From Desulfobaccales bacterium (GTDB taxonomy: Bacteria > Desulfobacterota > Desulfobaccia > Desulfobaccales > 0-14-0-80-60-11): DNA of 40,223 bases. Shown piece after piece: positions 23,770 through 32,116 of this stretch; position 1 is the first letter of the stretch; every line of letters begins with the position of its first letter. The position numbers were made by a program, and so were the translations under genes. The notes below the pieces were generated by a model, which saw only the letters and a list, made by a program, of their open reading frames with translations, was not told the origin of the DNA and ran no database searches. Where the stretch lies: NCBI GenBank assembly GCA_030694005.1, contig JAUXZG010000140.1, positions 1-40,223 of the forward strand. The letters run 5' to 3'.

Positions 23770-24147
23770 TCAATCTGCGGCCGCCAGGATTTTCCCCTCT
23801 TCCTCCCGGATGCGTTCCACCGGCAGCGCCCCGGCAAAGCGGCCCTGGCCGTTGATATACACCAAAGGGGAGGGATAGGCCAGGGAGCACAAAAGCGGAG
23901 TCTGGGGCAGACTGGGCCCCCGAGGGTCTTTGAGGACATTGATGTAAGCCACTTTCACCCGGCCGGGAAAGGCGGCCTCCAGCGTCAGGGCCCGGGCCCG
24001 GCTCTGAAACTCCATATTGGCCTTGGCCAGGGGGTCTTCGCCTTTTTGATGGTCATGACCATGGCCCCCGCAGCCACAGGCGCACCCCCGGGAGCGGGCG
24101 GCCGGGGCATCATAGACCACCACTTCCACCACTTCCGGCCGGGACAT
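23770..24147 (-). CDS. Small thioredoxin-like protein with Cys/His-rich insert, unknown
   Basis: A 125-residue protein with a perfect ribosome site (AAGGAGG) before the ATG, so it is very likely a real gene. A first strand (VEVVVYDAP) leads into GCACGCGGHGHDH, four Cys-Gly/Ala alternations and three His that look like a metal site. Later VKVAYINVL and SPLVYINGQGRFAGALPVERI resemble the cis-Pro strand-turn-strand of thioredoxin folds. The usual CxxC after the first strand is replaced by the CxCxC insert. Function is not recognised; metal or Fe-S handling is a guess. Confidence 0.7.
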   Translation of the reverse strand: MSRPEVVEVVVYDAPAARSRGCACGCGGHGHDHQKGEDPLAKANMEFQSRARALTLEAAFPGRVKVAYINVLKDPRGPSLPQTPLLCSLAYPSPLVYINGQGRFAGALPVERIREEEGKILAAAD

Positions 24148-24385
24148 AAAACCTCCTTAAAGATCGGGATGGGTTGGCGAAAGGGGAAGTTCTTTGGATC
24201 CCTGGCCCTCACCCCAGATGATCAAGATCTTTGGGTGGGCAAGGCCATAAGCCTAATAGACCTTCCTCATTTTGCCCCAGCCCCTGGATGCTGATATTTT
24301 CGCGCCAGGAACTCGGGAACCCAACAATTTTCCCCTTCTGAGGCCGGAGGACGAACCGTGGCGGCTTAAAGCTGCCCACCCTTTA

Positions 24386-24414
24386 TTGCTCGCGCCTCCT
24401 AAATGAGGTAAATT
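24386..24414 (+). promoter_or_regulatory. Promoter for tRNA-Arg
   Basis: TTGCTC (24386-24391), a 17-base spacer and TAAATT (24409-24414), with the expected start site just upstream of the tRNA. The rest of 24148-24385 shows no gene I can support. Confidence 0.6.
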
Positions 24415-24423
24415 AAAGAAGCC

Positions 24424-24499
24424 GCGCCTGTAGCTCAGTGGACAGAGCAACGGACTTCTAATCCGTCGGTCGCAGGTTCGAATCCTGCCAGGCGCGCCA
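24424..24499 (+). tRNA. tRNA-Arg(TCT)
   Basis: A 76-base cloverleaf with encoded CCA. The acceptor stem GCGCCTG pairs with CAGGCGC. The D-arm contains TAGCTCAGTGGACAGAGC, the anticodon stem ACGGA/TCCGT encloses loop CTTCTAA (anticodon TCT), and the T-arm is GCAGG TTCGAAT CCTGC. Confidence 0.97.
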
Positions 24500-24576
24500 G
24501 TGATTTCAAGGGCTTAGAATTAATATCTAACCCATTTTATGGGCTTGGTGTCACTATTGGTGTCACCCTCAGCAAG

Positions 24577-24735
24577 TTAATCCAGACATTTGCTAGCCGC
24601 CGCTTCGACGGTTCTCCTTTTAACCGGAACTACCGAGGCGCCATAGGCGGCGATCCCCAGATTAACTTCTTTGGTTAGGGGAACAATGGCATCTGCACCG
24701 ATCTTCCGAGTTTTTTCCTCAGCTTTTCCAGAATC
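24577..24735 (-). pseudogene. Possible decayed gene fragment downstream of tRNA-Arg
   Basis: A minus-strand open stretch without a start codon translates to about 52 residues, including KIGADAIVPLTKEV and YGASVVPVKRRTVE, ending at TAA 24577. The first motif resembles the xGADAIVxL strand of small heavy-metal-binding or lipoprotein-like domains, but this is only by eye. Between it and the tRNA lies GGTGTCAC repeated directly (24547-24554, 24559-24566). The whole stretch 24500-24875 has no intact gene and looks like eroded accessory DNA. Confidence 0.3.
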
Positions 24736-24875
24736 TCAGCCTCGGCAGTTTAAGAAAACCTTTCTTAACAACAGGCGGCCTTTAGGTCCAAAGGCGGCCG
24801 CTCGACTTAAGAACCAGTCTTTCCCCTTTAGTTTAGGCTTTTAGGGGCTGATTTGCACCCCCCCTGCTCCCCAGA

Positions 24876-24905
24876 AAACACAAAGGGGCGCTCACGAGGC
24901 GCCCC
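24876..24905 (-). terminator. Rho-independent terminator of cspA
   Basis: On the minus strand the stem GGGGCGC/GCGCCCC with a seven-base loop is followed by TTTGTGTTTT. It lies 33 bases past the cold shock gene stop. Confidence 0.75.
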
Positions 24906-24938
24906 CAGCGATTGATTAAATTAACTTAGAAAGCCGGG

Positions 24939-25142
24939 CTAAATTTTGCTTACTTTGACCGCCTGCAGTCCCTTGGGACCTTCGCTCACCTCAAACTCCA
25001 CCTTGTCATCTTCTTTCAAGGTGCGGAAACCGGTGCCCACGATGTTGGTGTAATGCACGAACAGATCGGGGCCGTCATCCCGCTTGATGAAGCCATAACC
25101 CTTGGCCTCATTGAACCACTTGACAGTGCCGGTATAGGTCAT
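24939..25142 (-). CDS. Cold shock protein, CspA family
   Basis: A 67-residue OB-fold nucleic acid-binding protein. RNP1 (KGYGFIKRD) and RNP2 (LFVHYTNI) are intact. From the start ([17 protein letters not shown]) to the end ([10 protein letters not shown]) it is a standard bacterial Csp. GGAGG precedes the ATG. A possible promoter about 165 bases upstream would give the long leader typical of cold shock mRNAs. Confidence 0.96.
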   Translation of the reverse strand: MTYTGTVKWFNEAKGYGFIKRDDGPDLFVHYTNIVGTGFRTLKEDDKVEFEVSEGPKGLQAVKVSKI

Positions 25143-25306
25143 AAATCCTCCTGCTTCTTAAACCTTAATTCTGCTGCCGACCTTTAGCCGCGGGGGCGCA
25201 GGCCAAAAAAAAACGGCCGGCTCCCGCCATACCGTCATTGTCATACCGTGTCGCCCCGAAGCACTGCATATCAGCTGTATTATGCTTGACTAAAGGATGC
25301 AAAATT

Positions 25307-25335
25307 CCCTTAGCACAACCCCCCGGGCCTGTCAA
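25307..25335 (-). promoter_or_regulatory. Possible promoter of cspA with long leader
   Basis: Minus strand TTGACA (25335-25330), a 17-base spacer and TAAGGG, a weak -10. The resulting leader of about 160 bases includes a GGCCG(T)9GGCC block near 25202-25216. Confidence 0.35.
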
Positions 25336-25573
25336 GAATTTTCTGTAAAGAAAGTTTAAGGACACCAGGTTCCGGGGATTCTCCTGGCCCAAAAAAATAA
25401 GCGGTTTCATTTTCTAAAATTTTTTGTCATTTAGCCAGGATGGTCCCCAGGGGGAGAGAAAAGGTGCGGGCCGGAGAAAGACCCTGATTTTGCCCCGGAG
25501 GGCAATTTTCCCCAAGTAAGGGCCACCGGCAGAGAGAAATTTTGCGGCATTTTTTCACAACCTCAGACTATGC

Positions 25574-25603
25574 TTGACAGTCCGGCGAGTTACATGCTAT
25601 AAA
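25574..25603 (+). promoter_or_regulatory. Sigma-70 promoter of panCD
   Basis: TTGACA (25574-25579), an 18-base spacer and TATAAA (25598-25603). Expected start near 25610, giving a leader of about 95 bases before the panC ATG. The remaining divergent region 25336-25573 shows nothing else I can name. Confidence 0.8.
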
Positions 25604-25676
25604 ACTTACCAGGAATTTTTCAGAGCTTGGATCCGTTTTAAAGGCGGACTGAGACTCGGCGGGACGCTTGCCCTAC

Positions 25677-25704
25677 CCCCAGAGAATCGGTCTGGGGTTT
25701 TTTT
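25677..25704 (+). terminator. Terminator-like hairpin in the panC leader, abutting the start codon
   Basis: The perfect seven-base stem CCCCAGA/TCTGGGG with loop GAATCGG is followed by exactly seven T, after which the panC ATG begins. No upstream plus-strand gene would need this terminator. The GGGG of the 3' arm is the only Shine-Dalgarno-like sequence, so the hairpin could act on transcription, translation or both. Confidence 0.7.
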
Positions 25705-26568
25705 ATGGAAATCATTGCCGATCCCCTCAAGATGCAGGCCCAGGCCCTGAGGTGGCGGGCTCGGGGGGTGAAGGTAGTCCTGGTCCCCACCATGGGGTTT
25801 TTCCACCAGGGCCATTTAAGCCTTATGGAATATGGCCGCACCCTGGGGGATAAGCTGGTGGTGAGCCTGTTCGTCAACCCCACCCAGTTCGGGCCCACGG
25901 AAGATTATCAGCAATACCCCCGGGGTTTTGACCGGGATGCGGATATGGCCGCAAAGGTGGGGGTGGAGGTTTTATACACTCCCGGGGTTGAGGCCATGTA
26001 CCCCTCGGGGTATCAGACTTATGTGGAGGTGGAGCACTTAAGTAAGGGGCTGTGCGGCGCTTTTCGGCCGGGACATTTTAAGGGCGTGGCCACCGTGGTG
26101 CTGAAACTGTTTAACCAGGTGCAGCCCCAGGCCGCGGTCTTTGGGGAGAAGGACTACCAGCAACTGGCCATCATCCGACAAATGGCGGCGGACCTGAATG
26201 TGCCTGTGGACATCGTGGGCCGGCCCATCGTCCGGGAGCCGGACGGCCTGGCCATGAGCTCGCGCAACACTTACTTGAATCCAGAGGAACGGGGCGCGGC
26301 CTTATGTTTATATCGCGCCATTCTGGCCGCCCGGGAGTTGGTGGCTACGGGAGAGAATTCCCGGACCAAAATACTTAAAGCGGTAAAACAGATGATCACC
26401 CAGACGCCCCACACCGCCATTGATTACCTGGCCCTGGTGGACCCCAAGACGCTTCAGGAGGTGGAGGCTGTCCAGGGTGAGGCCCGCCTGGCCCTGGCGG
26501 TGCGGGTGGGAAAGACCAGACTCATTGACAATACCCTGCTAACGGAGAGCCGTTTATGTTGCGTGTAA
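25705..26568 (+). CDS. panC: Pantothenate synthetase
   Basis: Condenses pantoate with beta-alanine using ATP. 287 residues. Nucleotide motifs [15 protein letters not shown] (HxGH-like) near residue 30 and, later, the KMSKS-like MSSRNTYL are intact; [18 protein letters not shown] and FGEKDYQQL are typical. The start is ATG 25705, directly after the T-run of a leader hairpin. The 3' end overlaps panD by 13 bases, so the two are coupled; panD makes the beta-alanine substrate. Confidence 0.97.
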   Translation: MEIIADPLKMQAQALRWRARGVKVVLVPTMGFFHQGHLSLMEYGRTLGDKLVVSLFVNPTQFGPTEDYQQYPRGFDRDADMAAKVGVEVLYTPGVEAMYPSGYQTYVEVEHLSKGLCGAFRPGHFKGVATVVLKLFNQVQPQAAVFGEKDYQQLAIIRQMAADLNVPVDIVGRPIVREPDGLAMSSRNTYLNPEERGAALCLYRAILAARELVATGENSRTKILKAVKQMITQTPHTAIDYLALVDPKTLQEVEAVQGEARLALAVRVGKTRLIDNTLLTESRLCCV

Positions 26569-26951
26569 TGATGAAATCCAAGATCCATCGGGCCACCATC
26601 ACCCAGGCCAATCTGGATTATGAAGGGTCCCTGACCATCGCCGCCGAGTTGATGCAGGCCGCGGATATCCTTCCCTATGAGATGGTGCACGTTTATAACA
26701 TCTCCAACGGCGAGCGGTTCGAGACCTATGCCATCGCCGGGGAGGAGGGCAGCGGGGTAATCTGCTTAAACGGCGCCGCGGCCCGTAAGGGGGCGGTGGG
26801 CGACCTTATCATCATCACCACTTACGCCACTTACGATGCGGCTGAACTCAAAGAGCACCTTCCCAAGGTGGTCCTGGTGGACGGCCACAATCACCTGAAA
26901 GATACCTCCTCTCAAGAAAAACCCTTGGCATTTTTCTCCCGCCACAGTTAA
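26556..26951 (+). CDS. panD: Aspartate 1-decarboxylase
   Basis: Makes beta-alanine from aspartate for pantothenate. 131 residues. The self-processing site G24-S25 (DYEGSLTI) is present and would give the pyruvoyl group; [23 protein letters not shown] and [12 protein letters not shown] are standard. The ATG lies inside the end of panC. A GC-rich hairpin follows 13 bases after its stop. Confidence 0.97.
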   Translation: MLRVMMKSKIHRATITQANLDYEGSLTIAAELMQAADILPYEMVHVYNISNGERFETYAIAGEEGSGVICLNGAAARKGAVGDLIIITTYATYDAAELKEHLPKVVLVDGHNHLKDTSSQEKPLAFFSRHS

Positions 26952-26964
26952 AATTAAACGATTT

Positions 26965-27001
26965 GGCCCGGGGGGAACCCCCCGGGGCCTGATTATTTTT
27001 T
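26965..27001 (+). terminator. Hairpin between panD and metK, probable terminator
   Basis: GGCCCGGGGGG AA CCCCCCGGGGCC forms a strong stem with one bulge, followed by TGATTATTTTTT. The U-tract is interrupted, so termination may be partial. There is no sign of a SAM riboswitch in this 67-base gap. Confidence 0.6.
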
Positions 27002-27018
27002 GCAAAGGAGCCTTAAGG

Positions 27019-28218
27019 ATGGCCATAGCCGATTTTCTTTTCACCTCGGAGTCCGTGACCGAGGGGCATCCGGACAAGGTGGCGGACCAGATCTCCGACG
27101 CCATTTTGGATGCCATCATTGCCCAAGACAAATACGCCCGGGTGGCCTGCGAGACCCTGGTCACCACCGGCCTGGCCATGATTGCCGGCGAAATCACCAC
27201 CACCGCCCAGGTGGATTTTCCAGGCATTGTCCGGGAAACCATCAAAGAGATCGGCTATTGCGACTCCTCCATGGGCTTCGACTGGGAGACTTGCGCGGTT
27301 CTCACCTCCATCGACAGGCAGTCCCCGGACATCGCCATGGGGGTGGAAGGCCGGGGGTTGTCCCCGGAGCAGGGCGCCGGCGACCAGGGGCTGATGTTCG
27401 GCTACGCCACCGATTCCACCGAAAATCTGATGCCCATGCCCATCTGGTATGCCCACCGGTTGGCGGAGCGTCTAGCCAAGGTCAGGAAAAACGGCACCCT
27501 GCCTTTCTTACGTCCTGATGGTAAGACTCAGGTCACGGTGCGCTACGAGAACGGCCAGCCCAAGAGCATCCACACCGTGGTCATTGCCGCCCAGCACAAC
27601 CCGGAAGTCGCCTACGAAACCCTCCAGGAAGCCATCGTCGAGGAAGTGATCAAAAAGACTATTCCCGCACATCTGCTTAAGGACACCCGCTTCCTGGTGA
27701 ACACCACCGGCCGGTTCGTGGTGGGGGGGCCGCTGGCCGACTGCGGCATGACCGGGCGCAAGATCATCGTGGACACCTACGGCGGCCGGGGCTATCACGG
27801 CGGCGGCGCCTTTTCCGGCAAGGATCCCACCAAGGTGGACCGCACCACCTCTTACATGCTCCGCCATGTAGCCAAGAATGTGGTGGCCGCCGGGCTGGCC
27901 CACCGCTGCGAGGTACAGGTGGCCTACTCCATAGGGCTGCCCGACCCCCTGTCCATCATGGTCTATACCTACGACACCGGGGTCATCCCGGACGACAAAC
28001 TTCTGGAAATCATCAAGGCCACCTTCGGTTTCAAACCCGCGGCCATGATCCAATACCTGGACATGCAGCGCCCCATCTTCAAACAGACCGCGGCTTACGG
28101 CCATTTTGGCCGCACCAACCCGGACTTCACCTGGGAATACACCAATAAGGCCGAAATCTTACGGGAAAAAGCGGGGTTTTCCGGCCCGGCCCCGAAATGT
28201 AGTTGTAATCCTACCTGA
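27019..28218 (+). CDS. metK: S-adenosylmethionine synthase
   Basis: Makes SAM from methionine and ATP. 399 residues with [19 protein letters not shown] at the N-terminus, [12 protein letters not shown] near 120, and [15 protein letters not shown] (P-loop-like) near 258. AAAGGAG precedes the ATG by nine bases. ahcY starts 13 bases after the stop, giving a methyl-cycle pair. Confidence 0.98.
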   Translation: MAIADFLFTSESVTEGHPDKVADQISDAILDAIIAQDKYARVACETLVTTGLAMIAGEITTTAQVDFPGIVRETIKEIGYCDSSMGFDWETCAVLTSIDRQSPDIAMGVEGRGLSPEQGAGDQGLMFGYATDSTENLMPMPIWYAHRLAERLAKVRKNGTLPFLRPDGKTQVTVRYENGQPKSIHTVVIAAQHNPEVAYETLQEAIVEEVIKKTIPAHLLKDTRFLVNTTGRFVVGGPLADCGMTGRKIIVDTYGGRGYHGGGAFSGKDPTKVDRTTSYMLRHVAKNVVAAGLAHRCEVQVAYSIGLPDPLSIMVYTYDTGVIPDDKLLEIIKATFGFKPAAMIQYLDMQRPIFKQTAAYGHFGRTNPDFTWEYTNKAEILREKAGFSGPAPKCSCNPT

Positions 28219-28231
28219 GAACGAGGACTTC

Positions 28232-29488
28232 ATGGATTATCATGTCAAAGATCTGGACCTGGCCGATAAAGGCCGCCTGCGGGTGGAGTGGGCCATGCGG
28301 GATATGCCCGTGCTCAACTCCATCGCCGCCCGCTTCGCCCGGGAACAAACCTTGAAAGGCCTGCGCCTGGCCGCCTGTCTGCATGTCACCACCGAGACGG
28401 CGGCTTTGATGATTGCTTTAAAAGCCGGGGGCGCCCTCATCCATGTGTGCGCCTCCAACCCCTTGAGCACCCAGGACGATGTGGCCGCTTATCTGGCCAA
28501 ATATGAAGATATCCCCACCTTCGCCATCAAAGGGGAAGACTCCGACACTTACTACCGCCACATCCATCAGGCCCTGGACCTCAAACCCCAGGTGACCATG
28601 GACGACGGCGCCGACCTGGTTTTTACCGCCCACACCAAAAGGCAGGAGCTGCTGCCGGAAATCCTGGGCGGCACCGAGGAGACCACCACCGGGGTCATCC
28701 GCCTCAAGGCCATGGCCGCGGACGGGGTGCTGCGCTATCCCATGATCGCGGTGAACGACGCCCAGACCAAGCACCTTTTCGATAACCGTTACGGTACCGG
28801 CCAGAGCACCATCGACGGCGTGTTGCGCGCCACCAACCGGCTGCTGGCCGGCAGCGTGTTCGTGGTTTCCGGCTACGGCATGTGCGGTCGCGGCGTGGCC
28901 ATGAGGGCCCGGGGCAGCGGGGCCCGGGTAGTCATCACCGAAGTGGACCCCTTGAAGGCCCTGGAGGCGACGATGGACGGCTACGAGGTGCTGCCCATGG
29001 CCAAAGCCGCCCAGCTCGGCGACATCTTCTGCACCGTCACCGGTGACATCCGGGTCATTCGGGAAGAGCATTTCCTGACCATGAAAGATGGGGCCATCCT
29101 CTGCAACTCCGGCCACTTCAATGTGGAACTGGACGTGGAGGCTCTGAGCCGCCTGAGCACCTCCTCCCGAACCATCCGGGAATCGGTCCAGGAATTCACC
29201 CTGAAAAACGGCAAGTGCCTATACCTGCTGGCAGAAGGACGGCTAGTGAACCTGGCCGCGGCGGAAGGCCACCCGGCGGCGGTGATGGACATGAGCTTTG
29301 CCAACCAGGCCCTGGCCACGGAATATATCGCCAAGCACCACCGCCAACTGGAAAAAAGGGTCTACCCGGTGCCCCTGGCCATCGACCAGGAAATCGCCCG
29401 GCTGAAGCTGGCCTGCATGGGCGTGGACATCGATACCCTGACCGAAGAACAGACCAAATACCTGGCCTCCTACGACTTGGGGACTTAG
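28232..29488 (+). CDS. ahcY: Adenosylhomocysteinase
   Basis: Hydrolyses S-adenosylhomocysteine to adenosine and homocysteine. From ATG 28232 it has 418 residues; the open frame upstream overlaps metK and is not used. Conserved blocks: [10 protein letters not shown] near 50, [18 protein letters not shown] near 180, and the NAD-binding [10 protein letters not shown] near 215. The C-terminus [10 protein letters not shown] differs slightly from the common KPDHYRY end, fitting the shorter prokaryotic form. It follows metK in an operon, removing the product inhibitor of SAM-dependent methylases. Confidence 0.96.
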   Translation: MDYHVKDLDLADKGRLRVEWAMRDMPVLNSIAARFAREQTLKGLRLAACLHVTTETAALMIALKAGGALIHVCASNPLSTQDDVAAYLAKYEDIPTFAIKGEDSDTYYRHIHQALDLKPQVTMDDGADLVFTAHTKRQELLPEILGGTEETTTGVIRLKAMAADGVLRYPMIAVNDAQTKHLFDNRYGTGQSTIDGVLRATNRLLAGSVFVVSGYGMCGRGVAMRARGSGARVVITEVDPLKALEATMDGYEVLPMAKAAQLGDIFCTVTGDIRVIREEHFLTMKDGAILCNSGHFNVELDVEALSRLSTSSRTIRESVQEFTLKNGKCLYLLAEGRLVNLAAAEGHPAAVMDMSFANQALATEYIAKHHRQLEKRVYPVPLAIDQEIARLKLACMGVDIDTLTEEQTKYLASYDLGT

Positions 29489-29493
29489 GGCGC

Positions 29494-29702
29494 TTTGGCG
29501 GAGGGGGCTAAGGGCCGGTGGCCCTTACCCTTACAAAAAACTCCCCCAAACCCCCACCCCCAATCCCTTAAGAGTTTCTTGTCTGGGGAAGGCGGGGGGG
29601 GGCCCCTTAGGCCCCGCCTTCCCCAGACCCTTATGCGGGTGGGGAGGGGGGTGTGGGGGGAGATTGTAAGTGGACCCCAGGTCCCGGCCCTCCCCCCACC
29701 AC
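29494..29702. repeat. Composite three-hairpin intergenic repeat (family A), copy 2
   Basis: Left hairpin about 29494-29549 (TTTGGCGGAGGGGGC.. / ..CTCCCCCAAA, including CCCTTACAAAAAACTCCC). Central hairpin 29581-29628 (GTCTGGGGAAGGCGGGG / CCCCGCCTTCCCCAGAC). Right hairpin 29651-29702 (GTGTGGGGGGAG / CTCCCCCCACCAC-like arms around ATTGTAAGTGGACC). The flanking CCCCCACCCCCAATCCC and GGGTGGGGAGGGGGG tracts pair. It fills the whole gap from the ahcY stop to the next start. Confidence 0.88.
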
Positions 29703-29716
29703 AATGGAACACTCCT

Positions 29717-31135
29717 ATGACGGACATCAAATTCGGCACATCCGGGTGGCGGGGGATTATTGCCGAGGATTTCACCTTTCCCCGGGCGCGTTTGGTTTGT
29801 CAGGCCATCGCCGAGCACCTGAAGATGGAAGGGGTAGCCGGGCAGGGAGTGGTGATTGGCTATGACACCCGCTTTTTGTCCGAGGCCTTTGCGGCCGCGG
29901 CTGCGGAGGTGATGGCCGGCAACTCCATACCCGGTTTTTTCACTTCCCGGGCCACGCCCACTCCGGTGGTCAGTTACGCGGTGATTCAGGGAAAACGGGG
30001 CGGGGGAATCAATATCACCGCCTCCCACAATCCTCCGGAATACAACGGCATCAAGTTCTCCCCGGCGCAAGGAGGCCCGGCCCCTACGCCGGTGACCGAT
30101 GCCATCGAGTCCCTCCTCAAAACCCTTACCCCTCAGGAAGTTAAGACCATGTCCCTGAGCGCCGCTCGAGACCAGGGGCTGGTCACCGACCTTGACCCTA
30201 GAGAGGCTTATCTCGACCATCTTAAGACCCTGGTGGATACCGCGGCCTTAAGTCGGGCCGGCCTTAAGGTGGTGGTGGATGTCCTGTACGGCACCGGCCG
30301 GGATTATCTGGATGCCTTTCTCAAAGACGCCGGGGTGGAGGTGGAATTGCTCCACGGTTACCGGGACCCCTACTTTGGGGGGCAGCGGCCGGAGCCTTCC
30401 GGCCCATTCTTAAAGGAGTTATACGCCCGGGTGCAGGCCTCCGGGGCGCATCTGGGGTTGGCGGTGGATGCCGACGCCGACCGCTTCGGGATAGTCGACG
30501 CCGCGGGCCAGTATCATGAAGCCAATCAAATTTTGGCCCTGTTACTGGATTACCTCATTGACACCCGGGGCTGGGCCGGCGGCGTGGCCCGCAGTGTGGC
30601 CACCACTCACCTCATTGACCGGGTAGCCGCCTATCACGGCCGGCCGGTATTCGAGACCAGGGTGGGGTTCAAGTATTTGGGGGAATATATCTTGAATGAC
30701 CAGGCGGTGATGGTGGGGGAGGAAAGCGAAGGCTTTTCCATGAAACACCATGTGCCGGAAAAAGACGGCATCCTGGCCTGCCTCTTGGTGGCGGAGATGG
30801 TGGCCAAAAAAGGCAAGGGCCTCCCCCAACTCTTAGAAGAGTTGTTCTCTCGGGTGGGGCCGGTTTATGACCTGCGCCTCAATCTTTCCCTGGCGCCGGC
30901 GGCCAAAGAACGGCTGCTGACTCGCCTTGAGACACCTCCGGCGCAGTTCGCCGGCCTGGCCGTGGTGGGCCATGTGACCATTGACGGGCACAAGTACTTG
31001 CTGGAGGATGGCAGTTGGGTATGTTTTAGGCCCTCCGGCACCGAACCGGTGGTGCGCTTTTACCTGGAGGCCTCCTCCCTTCAGGCCCTGGAGCGACTCA
31101 AAAAAGCGGGACAGGCCTTGCTCCAGGAAATCTGA
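29717..31135 (+). CDS. Phosphoglucomutase/phosphomannomutase family protein
   Basis: A 472-residue alpha-D-phosphohexomutase. FGTSGWRGII at the N-terminus, active serine loop TASHNPPEYNG, metal loop DADADRFG, sugar loop GEESEGFSM, and phosphate loop RPSGTEPVVRFYLEA at the C-terminus. The pattern is closest to bacterial phosphoglucomutase-like enzymes rather than the CpsG type at 9910. I chose ATG 29717; the longer frame from 29495 translates a repeat. The substrate cannot be decided from the motifs. The protease gene follows after one base. Confidence 0.93.
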   Translation: MTDIKFGTSGWRGIIAEDFTFPRARLVCQAIAEHLKMEGVAGQGVVIGYDTRFLSEAFAAAAAEVMAGNSIPGFFTSRATPTPVVSYAVIQGKRGGGINITASHNPPEYNGIKFSPAQGGPAPTPVTDAIESLLKTLTPQEVKTMSLSAARDQGLVTDLDPREAYLDHLKTLVDTAALSRAGLKVVVDVLYGTGRDYLDAFLKDAGVEVELLHGYRDPYFGGQRPEPSGPFLKELYARVQASGAHLGLAVDADADRFGIVDAAGQYHEANQILALLLDYLIDTRGWAGGVARSVATTHLIDRVAAYHGRPVFETRVGFKYLGEYILNDQAVMVGEESEGFSMKHHVPEKDGILACLLVAEMVAKKGKGLPQLLEELFSRVGPVYDLRLNLSLAPAAKERLLTRLETPPAQFAGLAVVGHVTIDGHKYLLEDGSWVCFRPSGTEPVVRFYLEASSLQALERLKKAGQALLQEI

Positions 31136-31136
31136 C

Positions 31137-31763
31137 ATGCCCGAGTTGAGCTTACCTTACTTCCTGGAAGCGGCCCTCATGGTGGTGGTGCTGCTTTTTT
31201 CGGTAATTGTCCATGAGGTGGCCCACGGCTATGTGGCCTTGCTCAATGGCGACCCCACCGCCCGCCTCATGGGCCGCATTACCCTTAACCCCTTACCGCA
31301 CATCGACCCCATCGGCACCGTTTTGTTGCCGATGATCCTGCTGTTGTCAAAATCAGGAGTCATTTTTGGTTGGGCCCGGCCGGTGCCGGTAAACCCGTTA
31401 AATTACCGCCATCACCGCTTAGGCGAAATCACCGTCAGCGCCGCCGGCCCCTTGAGCAACCTGGTGCTGGCCGCGTTTTTCGCCTACCTCTTCCGCCTTA
31501 ACCTGGGCAACCCCGGTCTCACCTATCTGGCTTATTACGGTTGCAGCATCAATATCTTCCTGGCCCTGTTCAATCTGATCCCCATACCGCCGCTGGACGG
31601 TTCTCACCTGGTGGCCGCGGTCTTGCCCCCTGATCTGGTGCGGATTTACAGATACCTAGAACCGGTGGGGTTTGTGCTGATTCTGATCCTGTTTTACAGC
31701 GGGGTGATGGGTTTGATCCTCATGCCGCTCTACCGCCAGATCGCCGTCTTCTTGCTGAGTTAG
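31137..31763 (+). CDS. Site-2-protease-type zinc metalloprotease (M50, rhomboid-independent SpoIVFB-like)
   Basis: A 208-residue polytopic membrane protease. The zinc motif HEVAHG begins at residue 26 in the first membrane segment. ARPVPVNP and SAAGPLSNLVLA follow, and NLIPIPPLDGSH supplies the third zinc ligand motif. About five membrane helices are visible; no PDZ domain. I chose ATG 31137, one base after the hexomutase stop. The compact type is widespread next to housekeeping genes; its substrate is unknown. Confidence 0.9.
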   Translation: MPELSLPYFLEAALMVVVLLFSVIVHEVAHGYVALLNGDPTARLMGRITLNPLPHIDPIGTVLLPMILLLSKSGVIFGWARPVPVNPLNYRHHRLGEITVSAAGPLSNLVLAAFFAYLFRLNLGNPGLTYLAYYGCSINIFLALFNLIPIPPLDGSHLVAAVLPPDLVRIYRYLEPVGFVLILILFYSGVMGLILMPLYRQIAVFLLS

Positions 31764-31794
31764 CGGCTAGTACCGGGTTGCCATCAAAAACCTT

Positions 31795-31861
31795 GGTGGG
31801 GCAGGCCTCCGTGCCTGCCCAAAGTCAAAAAGATTTGGCGGGCACGGAGGCCCGCCCCACC
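31795..31861. repeat. Long GC inverted repeat, GGTGGGGCAGGCCTCCGTGCC type
   Basis: Arms of 25-26 bases (GGTGGGGCAGGCCTCC.. and ..GGAGGCCCGCCCCACC, few mismatches) flank AAAGTCAAAAAGATTT. It sits in the gene-free convergent stretch 31764-32116, which also holds the terminator at 31912 and otherwise shows nothing. It looks unrelated to family A. Confidence 0.8.
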
Positions 31862-31911
31862 GACAGATAATTATTTCTTTGATTGCCACTTGATATCATA
31901 CCGATAACCCT

Positions 31912-31944
31912 AAAAAAAAGAGGCAGACCGAAAAGTCTGCCTCT
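31912..31944 (-). terminator. Rho-independent terminator of the FecR/TPR operon
   Basis: On the minus strand a perfect ten-base stem AGAGGCAGAC/GTCTGCCTCT with a six-base loop is followed by eight T. It lies about 170 bases past the FecR-protein stop, with a Pro-rich 3' region between. Confidence 0.85.
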
Positions 31945-32116
31945 CCTGTCGGGGCGCACCGTCAGGTGCGCCTTATGGCCTTATTTTCCAGAGTGAGCTT
32001 GATCCCGCCTGGCCGGGGACCCTCTCCATTACCCAGCCGCCCTCTCCTCACCCTCCTTTGGTCTCCCCACCGGGTTAAGACAACCTCCTTGAAGCCGGCA
32101 GTTGCTCAGGAGCGCC

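Noticed and set aside
26952-27018. SAM riboswitch before metK
   Set aside because: The 67-base gap has only a GC hairpin with an interrupted T-run and none of the SAM-I or SAM-II core elements.
29495-29716. 74-codon extension of the phosphohexomutase
   Set aside because: It is a translation of the composite repeat. The family start TDIKFGTSGWRG begins at 29717.
31795-31861. Terminator for the M50 protease gene
   Set aside because: A strong palindrome but no T-run on either strand, and the loop is 16 bases. It is better read as a dispersed inverted repeat.
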